DNA of 64,000 bases, taken from the NCBI GenBank assembly GCA_009360345.1, contig SPDP01000001.1, positions 2,170,001 to 2,234,000 of the forward strand, written 5' to 3'. Below are positions 1-10,180 of this stretch, piece by piece. The translations under genes and the position numbers were made by a program. Origin of the DNA: Alcaligenaceae bacterium SAGV5 (GTDB taxonomy: Bacteria; Pseudomonadota; Gammaproteobacteria; Burkholderiales; Burkholderiaceae_B). The notes beneath the pieces are model-generated. The model saw only the letters and a list, made by a program, of their open reading frames with translations, had not been told where the DNA came from and searched no databases. Numbering within the stretch: position 1 is the stretch's first letter; each line of letters begins with the position of its first letter.

Positions 1-612
1 GCGCCCCAGCCAGGGCAGGATATTGAACGAATACCAGTCGTAGGCCGCCCGCAGCGGCTTGGCGACCCGGGAGAATTCCAGCACCAGCAGCTTGCCGCCC
101 GGCCGCAGCACCCGCGTCATCTCGGCCAGGGCCCGGTCCTTGTGGGTCATGTTGCGCAACCCGAACGCCACCGAAACGCGATCGAAATAGCCGTCCGGGA
201 ACGGCAGCTTCTCGGCGTCGCAGACGGCGGTGGGCATCATCAGCCCCGCGTCCAGCATCCGGTCCCGCCCCACCCGCAGCATGGAATCGTTGATGTCGGT
301 CAGCCAGACCTCGCCGGTGGGTCCGGCACGCCGGGCGAAGGCCTTGGCCAGGTCGCCGGTGCCGCCCGCGATGTCCAGCACCTTCATGCCCGGACGCACG
401 CCGGCGCGGGCCACGGTGAAGACCTTCCAGGCGCGGTGCAGGCCGCCGGACATCAGATCGTTCATGACGTCGTAGCGCGCGGCCACCGAGTGGAAGACCT
501 CGGCCACCTTGCGCGCCTTGTCGGTCTCGGCCACCTGCTGGAAACCGAAATGGGTCGTACCCGGCGACGGCGTGCCGCCGGTCGGCTCGGGGGAGTGCTG
601 CTTATCGCTCAT
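1..612 (-). CDS. ubiE: Ubiquinone/menaquinone C-methyltransferase UbiE, 3' end outside window
   Basis: Class I SAM-dependent methyltransferase that C-methylates the ubiquinone/menaquinone ring in the last steps of quinone synthesis. The first 204 residues are visible. They carry the UbiE region [17 protein letters not shown] near residues 40-57, the SAM-binding motif [10 protein letters not shown] near residue 77, FGLRNM, and RVLRPGGK towards the edge. The start ATG at 612 overlaps the stop of the upstream DUF971 gene (ATGA), so the two are translationally coupled. The family is usually about 250 residues, so roughly 50 residues lie beyond position 1. Confidence 0.95.
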   Translation of the reverse strand, partial: MSDKQHSPEPTGGTPSPGTTHFGFQQVAETDKARKVAEVFHSVAARYDVMNDLMSGGLHRAWKVFTVARAGVRPGMKVLDIAGGTGDLAKAFARRAGPTGEVWLTDINDSMLRVGRDRMLDAGLMMPTAVCDAEKLPFPDGYFDRVSVAFGLRNMTHKDRALAEMTRVLRPGGKLLVLEFSRVAKPLRAAYDWYSFNILPWLGR

Positions 613-1034
613 TGCTTACCTTCACGGCGTACTTCGGTTGTTGCCATCCCGTCCCGGGGCTCCGGATCCCGCGAGGCGCCCGCCGCTTCCAGCGCGGCTA
701 GATAATCCGCCCACAGGCGGTCCTGGTCGCGGCCCAGCGCGTGAAGGATGTCCCAGGAGTAGATTCCGGTCGAATGGCCATCGGAGAACGTCGGCTGGAC
801 CCCGTAGTTGCCCACCGGTTCCAGCGAGACCAGATCCACGTCGCGCTTGCCTACCTGCAGCGTCTCCTGGCCCGGTCCGTGGCCCCGGACCTCGGCCGAG
901 GGACTGTAGACACGCAACAGCTCGAAAGGCAGGCGGAAGTTGCTGCCGTCGTCGAAGGCGACCTCCAGTGTCCTGGACTGCCGATGCACGACGATATTGG
1001 TGGGAAGGGGGGTATTCTTGTCCAGGCCGGCCAT
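609..1034 (-). CDS. DUF971 (GBBH-like) domain protein
   Basis: A 141-residue soluble protein of the DUF971 family, whose fold resembles the N-terminal domain of gamma-butyrobetaine hydroxylase. The visible family pattern is a beta-rich N-terminus (residues about 15-45, including [23 protein letters not shown]), a middle [12 protein letters not shown] segment, and [21 protein letters not shown] near residues 78-98. It overlaps ubiE by 4 bp, a pairing I recall from other betaproteobacteria, which suggests a role near quinone or iron-sulfur metabolism. The molecular function is unknown. Confidence 0.85.
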   Translation of the reverse strand: MAGLDKNTPLPTNIVVHRQSRTLEVAFDDGSNFRLPFELLRVYSPSAEVRGHGPGQETLQVGKRDVDLVSLEPVGNYGVQPTFSDGHSTGIYSWDILHALGRDQDRLWADYLAALEAAGASRDPEPRDGMATTEVRREGKQ

Positions 1035-1110
1035 GTTGTTCTCGCGTCAGGACTCCATGGTAGCCGATGGACGCCGCCGCCGTGCCGGCGCGCCGCCCGG
1101 GGGCCGGTTC

Positions 1111-1132
1111 ATGTCACATACCTGAAACAATA
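1111..1132 (+). promoter_or_regulatory. Possible Pho box upstream of phoB
   Basis: Two adjacent 11-bp units, ATGTCACATAC and CTGAAACAATA, each match about 8 of 11 positions of the PhoB half-site consensus (CTGTCATAWAW type). They end 44 bp before the phoB start codon, and a -10-like CATACT lies at 1137-1142. Autoregulation of phoB through a Pho box is established in enterobacteria. Here it is inferred from a partial match only. Confidence 0.4.
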
Positions 1133-1176
1133 CCGCCATACTATGGACATGCTTCAGCAACCCATCCGGCATACCC

Positions 1177-1872
1177 ATGTCCAGCACTATTCTAGTCGTC
1201 GAAGACGAACCGGCCATCCAGGAACTGGTGTCGGTCAACCTGTCCTTCGCGGGCCACAAGGTCCTGCGCGCGGCCGATGCCGAACAGGCCCAGACCTTGA
1301 TCCGGGCGGAACTCCCCGACCTGATCCTGCTCGACTGGATGCTGCCCGGCACCTCGGGCGTGGCGCTGGCCCGCAAGCTGCGGACCGAGGAGCGCACCAA
1401 GGCCGTTCCCATCATCATGCTCACCGCCAAGGGCGCCGAGCAGGACAAGGTCGACGGCCTGGAGGCCGGCGCCGATGATTACATCACCAAGCCGTTCTCG
1501 CCCAAGGAGCTGATGGCCCGCATCAAGGCCGTCCTGCGGCGCCGCGCGCCCCAGCTCACCGACGACCTGATCGACGTCGCCGGGCTGCGGCTGGATCCGG
1601 TCACCCACCGGCTCAATGGCAACGGCATGACCCTGAACATCGGCCCCACCGAATTCCGGCTGCTGCATTTTTTCATGACCCACCCCGAGCGCGTATTCTC
1701 GCGTTCGCAACTGCTGGACCAGGTGTGGGGCGACCACGTCTTCGTCGAGGAGCGCACGGTCGACGTGCACATCCGGCGCCTGCGCAAGGCCCTGGAGCCC
1801 AGCAAGCACGACGGCCACGTGGAGACCGTGCGCGGCAGCGGCTACCGGTTCACCGCTCATCCTGTAGTCTGA
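1177..1872 (+). CDS. phoB: Phosphate regulon response regulator PhoB
   Basis: OmpR-family response regulator of 231 residues. The receiver domain spans residues 5-115, with acidic pocket E9-D10, phosphoacceptor D53 in LLDWMLPG, and the conserved lysine in DDYITKPFSPKEL near 105. The winged-helix DNA-binding domain covers residues about 130-228 and ends in ERTVDVHIRRLRKAL and RGSGYRF. With PhoR it switches on phosphate-scavenging genes. phoR follows 141 bp downstream, separated by a dispersed hairpin repeat that begins at the base after the stop codon. A possible Pho box lies upstream. Confidence 0.95.
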   Translation: MSSTILVVEDEPAIQELVSVNLSFAGHKVLRAADAEQAQTLIRAELPDLILLDWMLPGTSGVALARKLRTEERTKAVPIIMLTAKGAEQDKVDGLEAGADDYITKPFSPKELMARIKAVLRRRAPQLTDDLIDVAGLRLDPVTHRLNGNGMTLNIGPTEFRLLHFFMTHPERVFSRSQLLDQVWGDHVFVEERTVDVHIRRLRKALEPSKHDGHVETVRGSGYRFTAHPVV

Positions 1873-1947
1873 CCCCCCTACGCGCTGACGCGCGCCCCCC
1901 AGGGGGCGGCACGGGCGGACCGGCGGAGCCGGATCCGCCGTGCCCTG
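1873..1947 (+). repeat. GC-rich double-hairpin repeat, copy 1 (3' of phoB)
   Basis: First module CCCCCTACGCGCTGACGCGC followed by the near-palindrome CGCCCCCCAGGGGGCG. A second, longer stem follows: GGCACGG-GCGGACCGGC, loop GGA, GCCGGATCCGC-CGTGCC. It starts immediately after the phoB stop and is related to copies at 14138, 30835, 39683, 41550 and 45800. No transposase or open frame lies inside it. It is probably transcribed as a 3' stem-loop between phoB and phoR. Confidence 0.85.
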
Positions 1948-2013
1948 GAAAATTCACAAAAAACCATAAAAGACGGCAGGGTCCGGGCTCCGGGCAATGC
2001 GACAATTCGCTCC

Positions 2014-3306
2014 ATGGTCTGGATACGCAACCTCATCGTCGTCCTCTTGTGGGCCGGCCTGGCGGCCCTTACACGGCCGATCACGGGCAGCTTCGGCTGG
2101 GCCGTCTTCAGTTTCGGCCTGGGTACGTTGCTGGTCTGGCATATCTGGCAACTCTCGCGCGTCACGCGCTGGACCACCGACCTGCAGCGGCCGCCGCCGC
2201 CCTCGGCCGGCTCATGGGACGAGGCCCTGGCCCGCATCTACCGGCACCTGCGCAACCAGGAACGCCAGCTCGCGATGCTGGAAGGGAACGTGCAGGGCTT
2301 CTTCGCCGCCGCCCAGGCGCTGCCCGACGGGCTGGTCACCCTGGACAAGGAATTCCACATCGACTGGTGCAACCGCATCGCGCGCCAGCACCTGGGCCTG
2401 CGCCTGCCGGCCGACCGCGGCCAGAACCTGCTGAACCTGGTGCGGGCCCCCGATTTCGTGACCTACGCACGCCAGGAGGACTGGCCCGCGCCACGGCTGG
2501 TACGCAGCCCCGGCGGCGGCGAGCGCCTGCTGATGGTGCAGCTCATCTCGTACAACAAGCACCAGCGCATGCTGCTGACGCGCGACGTAACGCAGATCGA
2601 GCGGCTGGAGACCACCCGCCGCGACTTCGTCGCCAACGTCTCGCACGAACTGCGCACGCCGCTCACGGTGCTGTCGGGCTTCCTGGAAACGCTGCGCGAC
2701 CTGCCGACGGAGGCGCTGAGCGACGAACAGCGCGAACAGTACCTGAAGCTGATGCTGGACCAGGCGCAGCGCATGCAGGCCATCGTGGCCGACCTGCTGA
2801 CCCTGTCCACCCTGGAATCGTCTCCCACCACCGACCCGCAGCCGGTGAACATGCCTGCCCTGATCGAGACAGCCCTGAGCCAGGCCCGCGCCCTGTCCGG
2901 CGGCCGCCACGAAATCGCCGGCGAGATCGATGGCGGCCTGGACATCCTGGGCACCGGCACGGAAATCTCGTCGGCCATCTCCAACCTGCTGATCAATGCC
3001 GTGCGCTACACGCCCGAAGGCGGCCACATCACGGTGCGGTGGCGGCGCGAACCCGACGGCGATGCCCGCTATTCCGTCAAGGACACCGGCATCGGCATCG
3101 CCTCGCACCACCTGCCGCGCCTGACCGAGCGCTTCTACCGCGTGGACCGCAGCCGCTCGCGCGAATCGGGGGGCACTGGGCTGGGACTGGCGATCACCAA
3201 GCACATCGCCATGCGGCACGACGCCGAGCTGGAAATCGCCAGCGAGCTGGGACAGGGCAGCACGTTCGCCCTGCGTTTCCCCGAGTCGCGCATCGCGATG
3301 ATCTGA
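2014..3306 (+). CDS. phoR: Phosphate regulon sensor histidine kinase PhoR
   Basis: Membrane-bound sensor kinase (430 residues) that phosphorylates PhoB under phosphate limitation. Two N-terminal hydrophobic helices (residues about 5-45) are followed by a PAS-like domain (about 95-195). The H-box VSHELRTPL places the phosphorylated histidine at 211. The ATPase domain carries the N-box NLLINAVRYTPEGG, the G1 motif DTGIGI and the G2 motif GGTGLGLAI. The domain order is typical of PhoR. The start ATG at 2014 is directly followed by the first hydrophobic helix. Confidence 0.94.
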   Translation: MVWIRNLIVVLLWAGLAALTRPITGSFGWAVFSFGLGTLLVWHIWQLSRVTRWTTDLQRPPPPSAGSWDEALARIYRHLRNQERQLAMLEGNVQGFFAAAQALPDGLVTLDKEFHIDWCNRIARQHLGLRLPADRGQNLLNLVRAPDFVTYARQEDWPAPRLVRSPGGGERLLMVQLISYNKHQRMLLTRDVTQIERLETTRRDFVANVSHELRTPLTVLSGFLETLRDLPTEALSDEQREQYLKLMLDQAQRMQAIVADLLTLSTLESSPTTDPQPVNMPALIETALSQARALSGGRHEIAGEIDGGLDILGTGTEISSAISNLLINAVRYTPEGGHITVRWRREPDGDARYSVKDTGIGIASHHLPRLTERFYRVDRSRSRESGGTGLGLAITKHIAMRHDAELEIASELGQGSTFALRFPESRIAMI

Positions 3307-3418
3307 GCGCCGCCGCGCGCGGACGCCTGAACCCCTGACGCCCGTAGGCTCAAGGCCATCCGCCGGCGGGCCTGGCGTTACCATAGGGACATCTGCATCA
3401 CCGCCGGAGCGGCTTCCC

Positions 3419-4618
3419 ATGGCACAAATCGTCTTGCTCGAGAACATCCATCCCAGCGCGGTCGAGGTCTTCGCCGCCGCGGGCTACAGCGACATCGCCA
3501 CCCACGCCGGCGCCCTGCCGCCCGACGCGCTGCGCGATGCCCTGCGGGGCGCCAGCGTGGTCGGTATCCGCTCGCGCACCCACCTGGATGCGGGCATCAT
3601 CGACAGCCTGCCCGACCTGCGCGTCATCGGCTGCTTCTGCATAGGCACCAACCAGGTCGACCTGGCCACCGCGCTGGAGCATGGCGTGCCGGTCTTCAAC
3701 GCGCCGTTCTCCAACACGCGTTCGGTGGCCGAACTGGTGCTGGCCGAGGCCATCCTGCTGCTGCGCCGCATCCCCGAGAAGAACCTGCGCGTGCACCAGG
3801 GCCACTGGGACAAGAGCGCGACCGGCGCCTACGAGGCCCGCGGCAAGACCCTGGGCATCATCGGCTACGGCAACATCGGCTCGCAGGTCGGCATCCTGGC
3901 CGAGGCCCTCGGCATGCGCGTCATCTTCCACGACGTCGAAGCCAAGCTGCCCCTGGGCAACGCCCGCGCCTACCCCGACCTGTCCGCGCTGCTGGCCGAG
4001 GCCGACGTCGTCACCCTGCACGTGCCCGGCGGCCGCTCCACCGAGAACATCATCAACGAGGCCACGCTGTCGCAGATGAAGCGCGGCGCCATCCTGATCA
4101 ACGCCTCGCGCGGCACCGTGGTCGACATCGACGCGCTGCGGGCCGCGCTCGATGCCGGCCTGCTGCGCGGCGCGGCGCTGGACGTCTTCCCGGTCGAACC
4201 CAAGAGCGTGGACGAACCGCTCAAGAGCCCGCTCATCGGCCTGCCCAACGTCATCCTGACGCCGCACATCGGCGGCAGCACGGTCGAATCGCAGGAAAAC
4301 ATCGGCAAGGAAGTGGCCGAGAAACTCGTGCGCTTCATCCAGGGCGGCACGACCAAGGGCGCGGTCAACTTCCCCGAGCTGTCCCACCAGGACCTGGCGG
4401 GCACCTCGCGCATCCTGCACGTGCACCGCAACGAACCGGGGGCGCTGGCCATGCTCAACGCGGTCTTCGCCGAACGCAAGATCAACATCTGCAGCCAGCA
4501 GTTGCAGACCAAGGGTCCGATCGGCTATGTGCTGACCGACATCGGCAACCAGGCGGACGCGGCGCTGATGGACGCGTTGCGCGCGCTGCCGATGACGGTG
4601 CGCTGCGACCTGCTATAG
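3419..4618 (+). CDS. serA: D-3-phosphoglycerate dehydrogenase
   Basis: Catalyses the first step of serine synthesis, NAD-dependent oxidation of 3-phosphoglycerate. At 399 residues it has the E. coli-like architecture: substrate domain, Rossmann domain with LGIIGYGNIGSQVG near residue 150, catalytic Arg in NASRGTVVD, Glu in the VEP segment and His in TPHIGGSTVESQENIG, and a C-terminal ACT domain (from about residue 325: HVHRNEPGALAMLN) that normally binds serine for feedback inhibition. It is convergent with the HIT gene; the two stop codons abut at 4613-4618. Confidence 0.93.
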   Translation: MAQIVLLENIHPSAVEVFAAAGYSDIATHAGALPPDALRDALRGASVVGIRSRTHLDAGIIDSLPDLRVIGCFCIGTNQVDLATALEHGVPVFNAPFSNTRSVAELVLAEAILLLRRIPEKNLRVHQGHWDKSATGAYEARGKTLGIIGYGNIGSQVGILAEALGMRVIFHDVEAKLPLGNARAYPDLSALLAEADVVTLHVPGGRSTENIINEATLSQMKRGAILINASRGTVVDIDALRAALDAGLLRGAALDVFPVEPKSVDEPLKSPLIGLPNVILTPHIGGSTVESQENIGKEVAEKLVRFIQGGTTKGAVNFPELSHQDLAGTSRILHVHRNEPGALAMLNAVFAERKINICSQQLQTKGPIGYVLTDIGNQADAALMDALRALPMTVRCDLL

Positions 4619-5083
4619 CGCGGGCAGAAAACGCGCGGACAGGCGCTCCCGCAGGCGGCGGTGGAACTCCGGCACGCGCTGCGCCGCCGCCCGCGCCCGC
4701 TCGCGGAACGTGTCGGACTCGGCGCCGGGCGCCACCCGGGGCGCTGCCCAGAGTGCGTCCGGGAAATGGCGATCGCCGCGCCAGCGGGGAATGACATGCC
4801 AATGCAGGTGGGGCACCATGTTCCCCAGCGCGGCCAGGTTGACCTTGTCCGGTTGCATGTGGTCGCGCATGACGGCTTCGACCTCCAGCACCACCCGCAT
4901 CATGTGCAGCCGGTCCTCGTCGTCGAGGTCGGTCATTTCCGCGACGTGGGTGCGCCATATGACGCGCACGTAGCCCGGGTAGTCCGCATCGTCGACGGCA
5001 ATCACGCGCAGCCGGTCGTTGTGCCAGAGGGCCGGCGCGCCGTCGGCGGCGCAAAGGGGGCAGGAATCGGGAGAGGAACTCAT
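4613..5083 (-). CDS. HIT family hydrolase
   Basis: A 156-residue member of the histidine-triad superfamily of nucleotide hydrolases and transferases. The triad is visible as HLHWHVIPRW near residue 94, followed by GDRHFPDALW. The N-terminus has a CPLC pair at residues 8-11 that could bind a metal. I chose the ATG at 5083 because GAGGTG lies 9 bp upstream; the open frame reaches further but that extension looks like noise. The physiological nucleotide substrate cannot be told from sequence. Confidence 0.87.
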   Translation of the reverse strand: MSSSPDSCPLCAADGAPALWHNDRLRVIAVDDADYPGYVRVIWRTHVAEMTDLDDEDRLHMMRVVLEVEAVMRDHMQPDKVNLAALGNMVPHLHWHVIPRWRGDRHFPDALWAAPRVAPGAESDTFRERARAAAQRVPEFHRRLRERLSARFLPAL

Positions 5084-5102
5084 TTCGGGAACACCTCGTT
5101 GG

Positions 5103-5855
5103 CTATGACGAACCGCCCTGGCGCAGATGCGCCTGGCTGATGAAGTGCTGCAAGGCCAGCAGGCCGTCCTCGTCCAGGCCATCCAGGGTGCAGCCCATGT
5201 GATGGCCCTGCCCCGGCTCCCGGCGCGGCGTGACGTGCATCACCTTCAGATCCACCCCCAGCCGTGTCGCCGGACCCAATACCAGCGTCGCGCGCGGCAG
5301 CCGCGCCCCCACCGGAAATCGCGGGCTGCCCGGCCGCAACAGCAATCCGACCCCGGTCATGCTGATATCGATGACTTCCAGCTCGATGGGGGAATCGGCC
5401 CGGCCCGTGCGCGCCCGCACCACCGGAACCGGGTGCGTGGCCGGGCGGACACGGAAGTACGAACGCCGCTGGAAACGATACAGCTCCAGCGGCAACAGGC
5501 AGGCCAGGCGGCTGCCTTCGGCGCCGGGCAGCCATTGCAGGTTCTGGACGCGGAACTGGATCTTGACGTGGTCCAGGTAGCCGACGGCCACCACCCACGG
5601 GGCAGCGAGCAGGCTACGCAGGCAGGCATCGCCGGCGGTGCCGAACAACCACAACAGACGCCTGCCACGGTCCACGCCGTCGATGGCCGACAGGCAGGAC
5701 ACCCCGTCGGCGGTGGCCAGGGCCACGACTTCGGTCTGCTCGACCATGCGTCCAAGCAGCGTCAGGACCTCCAGCGGCTGGGAGATCCTGAAATCCTCGA
5801 GCGAGGCATCGCCGGCGGGCTCGGGCGTCAGCGGCAACAGCGGATGCTCTCTCAT
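5103..5855 (-). CDS. YcgR-type flagellar brake protein with PilZ domain
   Basis: A 250-residue c-di-GMP effector. Residues about 15-125 match the YcgR N-terminal domain (beta-rich, FRVQNLQWL). Residues about 125-235 form a PilZ domain with the c-di-GMP signature RRSYFRVRP near 130 and DISMTGVGLLL near 162. Family members bind c-di-GMP and slow the flagellar motor. No flagellar genes are nearby. It lies 19 bp downstream of the HIT gene start, on the same strand as the large oxidoreductase behind it. Confidence 0.85.
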   Translation of the reverse strand: MREHPLLPLTPEPAGDASLEDFRISQPLEVLTLLGRMVEQTEVVALATADGVSCLSAIDGVDRGRRLLWLFGTAGDACLRSLLAAPWVVAVGYLDHVKIQFRVQNLQWLPGAEGSRLACLLPLELYRFQRRSYFRVRPATHPVPVVRARTGRADSPIELEVIDISMTGVGLLLRPGSPRFPVGARLPRATLVLGPATRLGVDLKVMHVTPRREPGQGHHMGCTLDGLDEDGLLALQHFISQAHLRQGGSS

Positions 5856-5898
5856 GGACAGCCCCTCCGTGCCCGCGCGCCCGCTCCCAAGGCCGGAC

Positions 5899-8800
5899 CT
5901 ACAACAGGACCCGCTCGATGCCGCCGTCGTTGGCGCGCCTGACGTAATCCTCCATCCATTGCTGCCCCAGTACGTGACGGGCGATCTCGACCACGATGTA
6001 GTCCGCGTCCAGGCTCGCGTCGTCGTTGTAGCGGCTGAGCCCCTGCAGGCACGACGGACAGGAGGTCAGCACCTTGACCTCGCCCTGGAAACCGTCGGCG
6101 CGCAGCTTGTCGGCGCCCTTGCGCAGTTCTTCTTCCTTGCGAAAGCGGATCTGCGTGGAAATGTCGGGACGGGTCACCGCCAGCGTCCCCGACTCGCCGC
6201 AGCAGCGATCGCTCTTGTCCACGCCCTCGCCCACCAGCGCCCGGACCGTCTTCATGGGATCCTGGAGCTTCATGGGCGTATGGCAGGGGTCGTGGTACAT
6301 GTACCGCGCACCGGTCACGCCTTCAAGCTTGACGCCCTTTTCGAGCAGGTACTCGTGGATGTCGATCAGGCGGCACCCCGGGAAGATCTTCTCGAATTCG
6401 TAGCCGGCCAATTGGTCGTAGCAGGTGCCGCAACTGACCACCACCGTCTTGATGTCAAGGTAGTTGAGCGTGTTCGACATCCGGTGGAACAACACCCGGT
6501 TGTCGGTGATGATCTTCTGCGCCTTGTCGTCCATGCCGTTGCCGCGCTGCGGGTAGCCGCAGCACAGGTAGCCCGGCGGCAGCACGGTCTGCACGCCGGC
6601 ATGCCACAGCATGGCCTGGGTCGCCAGGCCCACCTGCGAGAACAGGCGTTCCGAGCCGCAGCCCGGGAAATAGAAAACCGCCTCGGTATCGGCCGAGGTC
6701 GCGCGCGGATTGCGGATGATGGGGATGTACTTGGCGTCCTCGATGTCCAGCAGCTTGCGCGCGCCCTGCTTGGGCAGGTTGCCGGGCATCTTCTTGTTGA
6801 CGAAGTGCACCACCTGCTCCCGCATGGGTGGCTTGCCCACCGAAGCGGGCGGATGCCCGGTCTGCTTGCGCGCGAACTTGGCCAGCACATCGTGGGCCAG
6901 GCGCTGGGCCTTGTAGCCGACGTCGACCATGATCTTGCGCGTGGCGTTGATGGTGCGCGGATCCTTCGCGTTCAGGAAGAACATCGCCGCGGCCGTGCCC
7001 GGATTGAACGACTTGCGGCCCATCCGGCGCAGCAGGCTGCGCATGTTCATGGACACGTCGCCGAAGTCGATGTCCACCGGACAGGGCTTCTCGCACTTGT
7101 GGCAGACCGTGCAGTGGTCGGCCACGTCCTCGAACTCTTCCCAATGCTTGATGCTGATGCCGCGCCGCGTCTGTTCTTCGTACAGGAAGGCCTCGACCAG
7201 CAGCGAGGTCGCCAGGATCTTGTTGCGCGGGGAATAGAGCAGGTTGGCGCGCGGCACGTGGGTCGCGCACACGGGCTTGCACTTGCCGCAGCGCAGGCAG
7301 TCCTTGATGGCGTGGGAAATGGCGCCGATGTCGCTCTGCTGCATGATCAGCGACTCGTGTCCCAGCAGGTTGAAGCTGGGCGTATAGGCATGCCGCAGGT
7401 CGCCGCCGGGCATCAGCTTGCCGGCGTTGAAGCGGTTGTGCGGATCGACGCGGCGCTTGTAGTCCTGGAACGGCGCCAGTTCGGCCTCGGACAGGAACTC
7501 GTACTTGGTGATGCCGATGCCGTGCTCGCCCGAGATCACCCCGTCCAGGTTGCGCGCGACGTCCATGATGCGCGCGACGGCCTCGTTGGCCTCCTGCAGC
7601 ATCTCGTAGTTGTCGGAGTTGACGGGGATGTTGGTGTGCACGTTGCCGTCGCCCGCGTGCATGTGCAGCGCGACGAACACCCGGCCCTTGAGTTCCTTGT
7701 CGTGGATCTCCTGGGCCCGGACCAGGATGGGCGCGCAGGCCTGGCCGGAAAAGATGCGCGACAGCGGCGCCTTCAGCTCGGCCTTCCAGGACACGCGCAC
7801 GGTACGGTCCTGCACCACGTCGAACACGCGGGCCGTGGGCTGGACCTGCAACCGTTCCTGCAAGGCCGGCAGCAGTTGGCCCAGCCCGATGCGGGCGAAT
7901 TCGCCCAGCGCGTCGGCCAGCGGCAGATCCATGCTGCGCAGGATCCAGTTCCAGCGCTCGCGCACCGCCTCCAGCAGTTCCAGCGCCTGCACGGCGCGGT
8001 CGCCCAGGATTTCCTCGCGCGACAGCTTTTCGCCCTCGCCGTCCTCGCTCTTGCCCACCGGCAGCTCGCCGTCGAAGAACTCGGCCAGCCGGTCGATCAG
8101 CCGCAGCTTGTTGCGGGTCGACAGCTCGATGTTGATGCGCTCGATCTCGTCCGTGTACTCGCCCATGCGCGGCAGCGGGATCACCACGTCTTCGTTGATC
8201 TTGAAGGCGTTGGTGTGGCGCGCGATGGCGGCGGTGCGCGAACGGTCGAGCCAGAATTTCTTGCGGGCCTCGGCGCTGACCGCCACGAAGCCTTCCCCGT
8301 GGCGGGTATTGGCCAGCCGCACGACCTCGCTGGCGGCCACGGCCACGGCATCCTCGTCGTCGCCGACGATGTCGCCGATCAGGACCATCTTGGGCAGCGT
8401 GCCGCGCTTGCTCTTGGTGGCATAGCCCACCGCGCGCAGATAGCGCTCGTCCAGATGCTCCAGGCCGGCCAGGATGGCGCCGCGCGCCCGCCCTTCGCCG
8501 TCCAGGTAGCCCTTGACCTCGACGATGGACGGGATGGCGTCGCGGGCCTGCCCGAAGAACTCCATGCAGACCGTGCGCACGTGCCTGGGCATGCGGTGCA
8601 GCACCCAGCGCGCCGACGTGATCAGGCCGTCGGTGCCTTCCTTCTGCACGCCCGGCAGGCCGGCCAGGAACTTGTCGGTCACGTCCTTGCCCAGGCCTTC
8701 CTTGCGGAACACGCGGCCCTGGATGTCCAGCGTCTCGGTGCGCAGCAGGCGCTCGCCCGGCTTGCCGGTGCCGTCGAACCACTTCAGCTCGAAGCGGGCC

Positions 8801-9828
8801 ACCGGCACGTCGTGGATCTTGCCCAGGTTGTGTTCGAGACGCGTGACCTCCAGCCAGTTGCCCTCGGGGTCGACCATGCGCCACCAGGCCAGGTTGTCCA
8901 GCGCCGTGCCCCACAGCACCGCCTTCTTGCCGCCGGCGTTCATCGCGACGTTGCCGCCCACGCAGGACGCCTCGGCCGAGGTGGGATCGACGGCGAACAC
9001 GAAACCGGCCTTGTCGGCCGCGTCGGCCACCCGCTTGGTGACCACGCCGGCGCCGGTGAACACCGTCGCGACCTCGCGGTCCACGCCGGGCAGCGGCCCG
9101 AGGGCGACTTCACCCAGGGTTTCGAGCTTCTCGGTGTTGATGACGGCGGACTTCCAGGTCAGCGGCACGGCGCCGCCCGTGTAGCCCGTGCCACCGCCGC
9201 GCGGGATGATGGTCAGGCCCAGTTCGATACAGCCGCGCACCAGCGCGGCGATCTCGTCCTCGCTGTCGGGCGTCAGCACCACGAACGGGAACTCCACCCG
9301 CCAGTCGGTGGCGTCGGTCACGTGCGAGACCCGGGACAGCCCGTCGAACTTGATGTTGTCGCGCGCCGTCGTGCGGCCCAGCACCTTCTGCACGCGGCGG
9401 CGCAGCTCGGCGGTCTCGTTGAACTCCTGCTCGAAGGCCCGCACGGCGCTGCGCGCCATGTCCAGCAGCCGCCCCACCTTGCCGTCGCGCTCGGCGTCGT
9501 CGGGCTCGCGCCGGCGCTCGACCTCGCGCAGCCGGTGGTTCAGCGCCTCGACCAGCAGGCCGCGGCGCTTGGGGTTGTCCAGCAGGTCATCCTGCAGATA
9601 GGGATTGCGGCGCACCACCCAGATGTCGCCCAGCACCTCGTACAGCATGCGCGCCGACCGGCCGGTGCGGCGCTCGCCGCGCAGGTCGCACAGCATGTCC
9701 CAAGCCTGCGAGCCCAGCAGCCGCTGCACGATCTCCCGGTCGGAAAACGACGTGTAGTTGTAGGGAATCTCCCGCAGGCGGGTGGGGACATGCGCGGAAG
9801 CGAGGGTGGTGGGCAGAGGGGCGTTCAT
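5899..9828 (-). CDS. Large FAD-linked oxidase / iron-sulfur oxidoreductase fusion (DUF3683 type)
   Basis: A 1309-residue fusion. Residues 1-160 match DUF3683. A PCMH-type FAD-binding domain follows ([15 protein letters not shown] near 208), then an FAD-linked oxidase C-terminal domain ([16 protein letters not shown]). Two 4Fe-4S motifs follow, [11 protein letters not shown] near 843 and [11 protein letters not shown] near 906. The C-terminal third has CCG repeats (FPGCG near 1058, [10 protein letters not shown] near 1093, DPCHTP near 1181, CCGESG near 1209). The architecture resembles GlcD joined to GlcF or D-lactate dehydrogenases, which oxidise 2-hydroxyacids and pass electrons towards quinone. 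The substrate is unknown. It is monocistronic as far as visible. Confidence 0.88.
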   Translation of the reverse strand: MNAPLPTTLASAHVPTRLREIPYNYTSFSDREIVQRLLGSQAWDMLCDLRGERRTGRSARMLYEVLGDIWVVRRNPYLQDDLLDNPKRRGLLVEALNHRLREVERRREPDDAERDGKVGRLLDMARSAVRAFEQEFNETAELRRRVQKVLGRTTARDNIKFDGLSRVSHVTDATDWRVEFPFVVLTPDSEDEIAALVRGCIELGLTIIPRGGGTGYTGGAVPLTWKSAVINTEKLETLGEVALGPLPGVDREVATVFTGAGVVTKRVADAADKAGFVFAVDPTSAEASCVGGNVAMNAGGKKAVLWGTALDNLAWWRMVDPEGNWLEVTRLEHNLGKIHDVPVARFELKWFDGTGKPGERLLRTETLDIQGRVFRKEGLGKDVTDKFLAGLPGVQKEGTDGLITSARWVLHRMPRHVRTVCMEFFGQARDAIPSIVEVKGYLDGEGRARGAILAGLEHLDERYLRAVGYATKSKRGTLPKMVLIGDIVGDDEDAVAVAASEVVRLANTRHGEGFVAVSAEARKKFWLDRSRTAAIARHTNAFKINEDVVIPLPRMGEYTDEIERINIELSTRNKLRLIDRLAEFFDGELPVGKSEDGEGEKLSREEILGDRAVQALELLEAVRERWNWILRSMDLPLADALGEFARIGLGQLLPALQERLQVQPTARVFDVVQDRTVRVSWKAELKAPLSRIFSGQACAPILVRAQEIHDKELKGRVFVALHMHAGDGNVHTNIPVNSDNYEMLQEANEAVARIMDVARNLDGVISGEHGIGITKYEFLSEAELAPFQDYKRRVDPHNRFNAGKLMPGGDLRHAYTPSFNLLGHESLIMQQSDIGAISHAIKDCLRCGKCKPVCATHVPRANLLYSPRNKILATSLLVEAFLYEEQTRRGISIKHWEEFEDVADHCTVCHKCEKPCPVDIDFGDVSMNMRSLLRRMGRKSFNPGTAAAMFFLNAKDPRTINATRKIMVDVGYKAQRLAHDVLAKFARKQTGHPPASVGKPPMREQVVHFVNKKMPGNLPKQGARKLLDIEDAKYIPIIRNPRATSADTEAVFYFPGCGSERLFSQVGLATQAMLWHAGVQTVLPPGYLCCGYPQRGNGMDDKAQKIITDNRVLFHRMSNTLNYLDIKTVVVSCGTCYDQLAGYEFEKIFPGCRLIDIHEYLLEKGVKLEGVTGARYMYHDPCHTPMKLQDPMKTVRALVGEGVDKSDRCCGESGTLAVTRPDISTQIRFRKEEELRKGADKLRADGFQGEVKVLTSCPSCLQGLSRYNDDASLDADYIVVEIARHVLGQQWMEDYVRRANDGGIERVLL

Positions 9829-9971
9829 GGTGGGGGCTGGACTTCATCCCGAGGGTAGCCGACCATTCTAGCCCATTGCCCCGCCCCGTCGGTGGGACCG
9901 CCCCCCTTTCCCGACCCATGAAAAGGGTCATATCTCGCGGGAACTGCATCCAACGCGAGGGTATCCGGCCT

Positions 9972-10180
9972 TCAGCGCCCCAGCCGCTGCGTCCAGCCCG
10001 CCTCGGAGAACCCCACGCTGGCCACCCCATCCGCCGTCAGCAGGACCGGCCGCTTCACCAACGCCGGATGCTCCGCCACCAGCGCCAGCCACTGCGCCTC
10101 GCTGCCGGGCTGCTTGCGATCCTCGGGCAGGTTGCGCCAGGTCGTGGACGACCGGTTCACCAGCTTCTCCCACCCCCCCA
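9972..10180 (-). pseudogene. C-terminal fragment of an ArsC/Spx-family protein (YffB-like), joined to a birA remnant
   Basis: The last roughly 68 residues of a YffB-type arsenate-reductase-like protein are intact: GWEKLVNRSSTTWRNLP, then HPALVKRPVLL and a normal end at a stop at 9972. The N-terminal half, which should hold the thioredoxin-like CxxC or Cys start, is absent. Directly upstream the reading changes to a biotin-ligase-like sequence in another frame. The join lies around 10172-10190 in a G/C run. Either a deletion fused two genes, or the assembly is wrong here. Confidence 0.65.

Noticed and set aside
5638..9858. A 1406-codon open frame on the plus strand
   Set aside because: It is the antisense shadow of the real 1309-residue oxidoreductase on the minus strand; its translation is His/Gln/Arg-rich with no family motifs, as expected for high-GC DNA read backwards.
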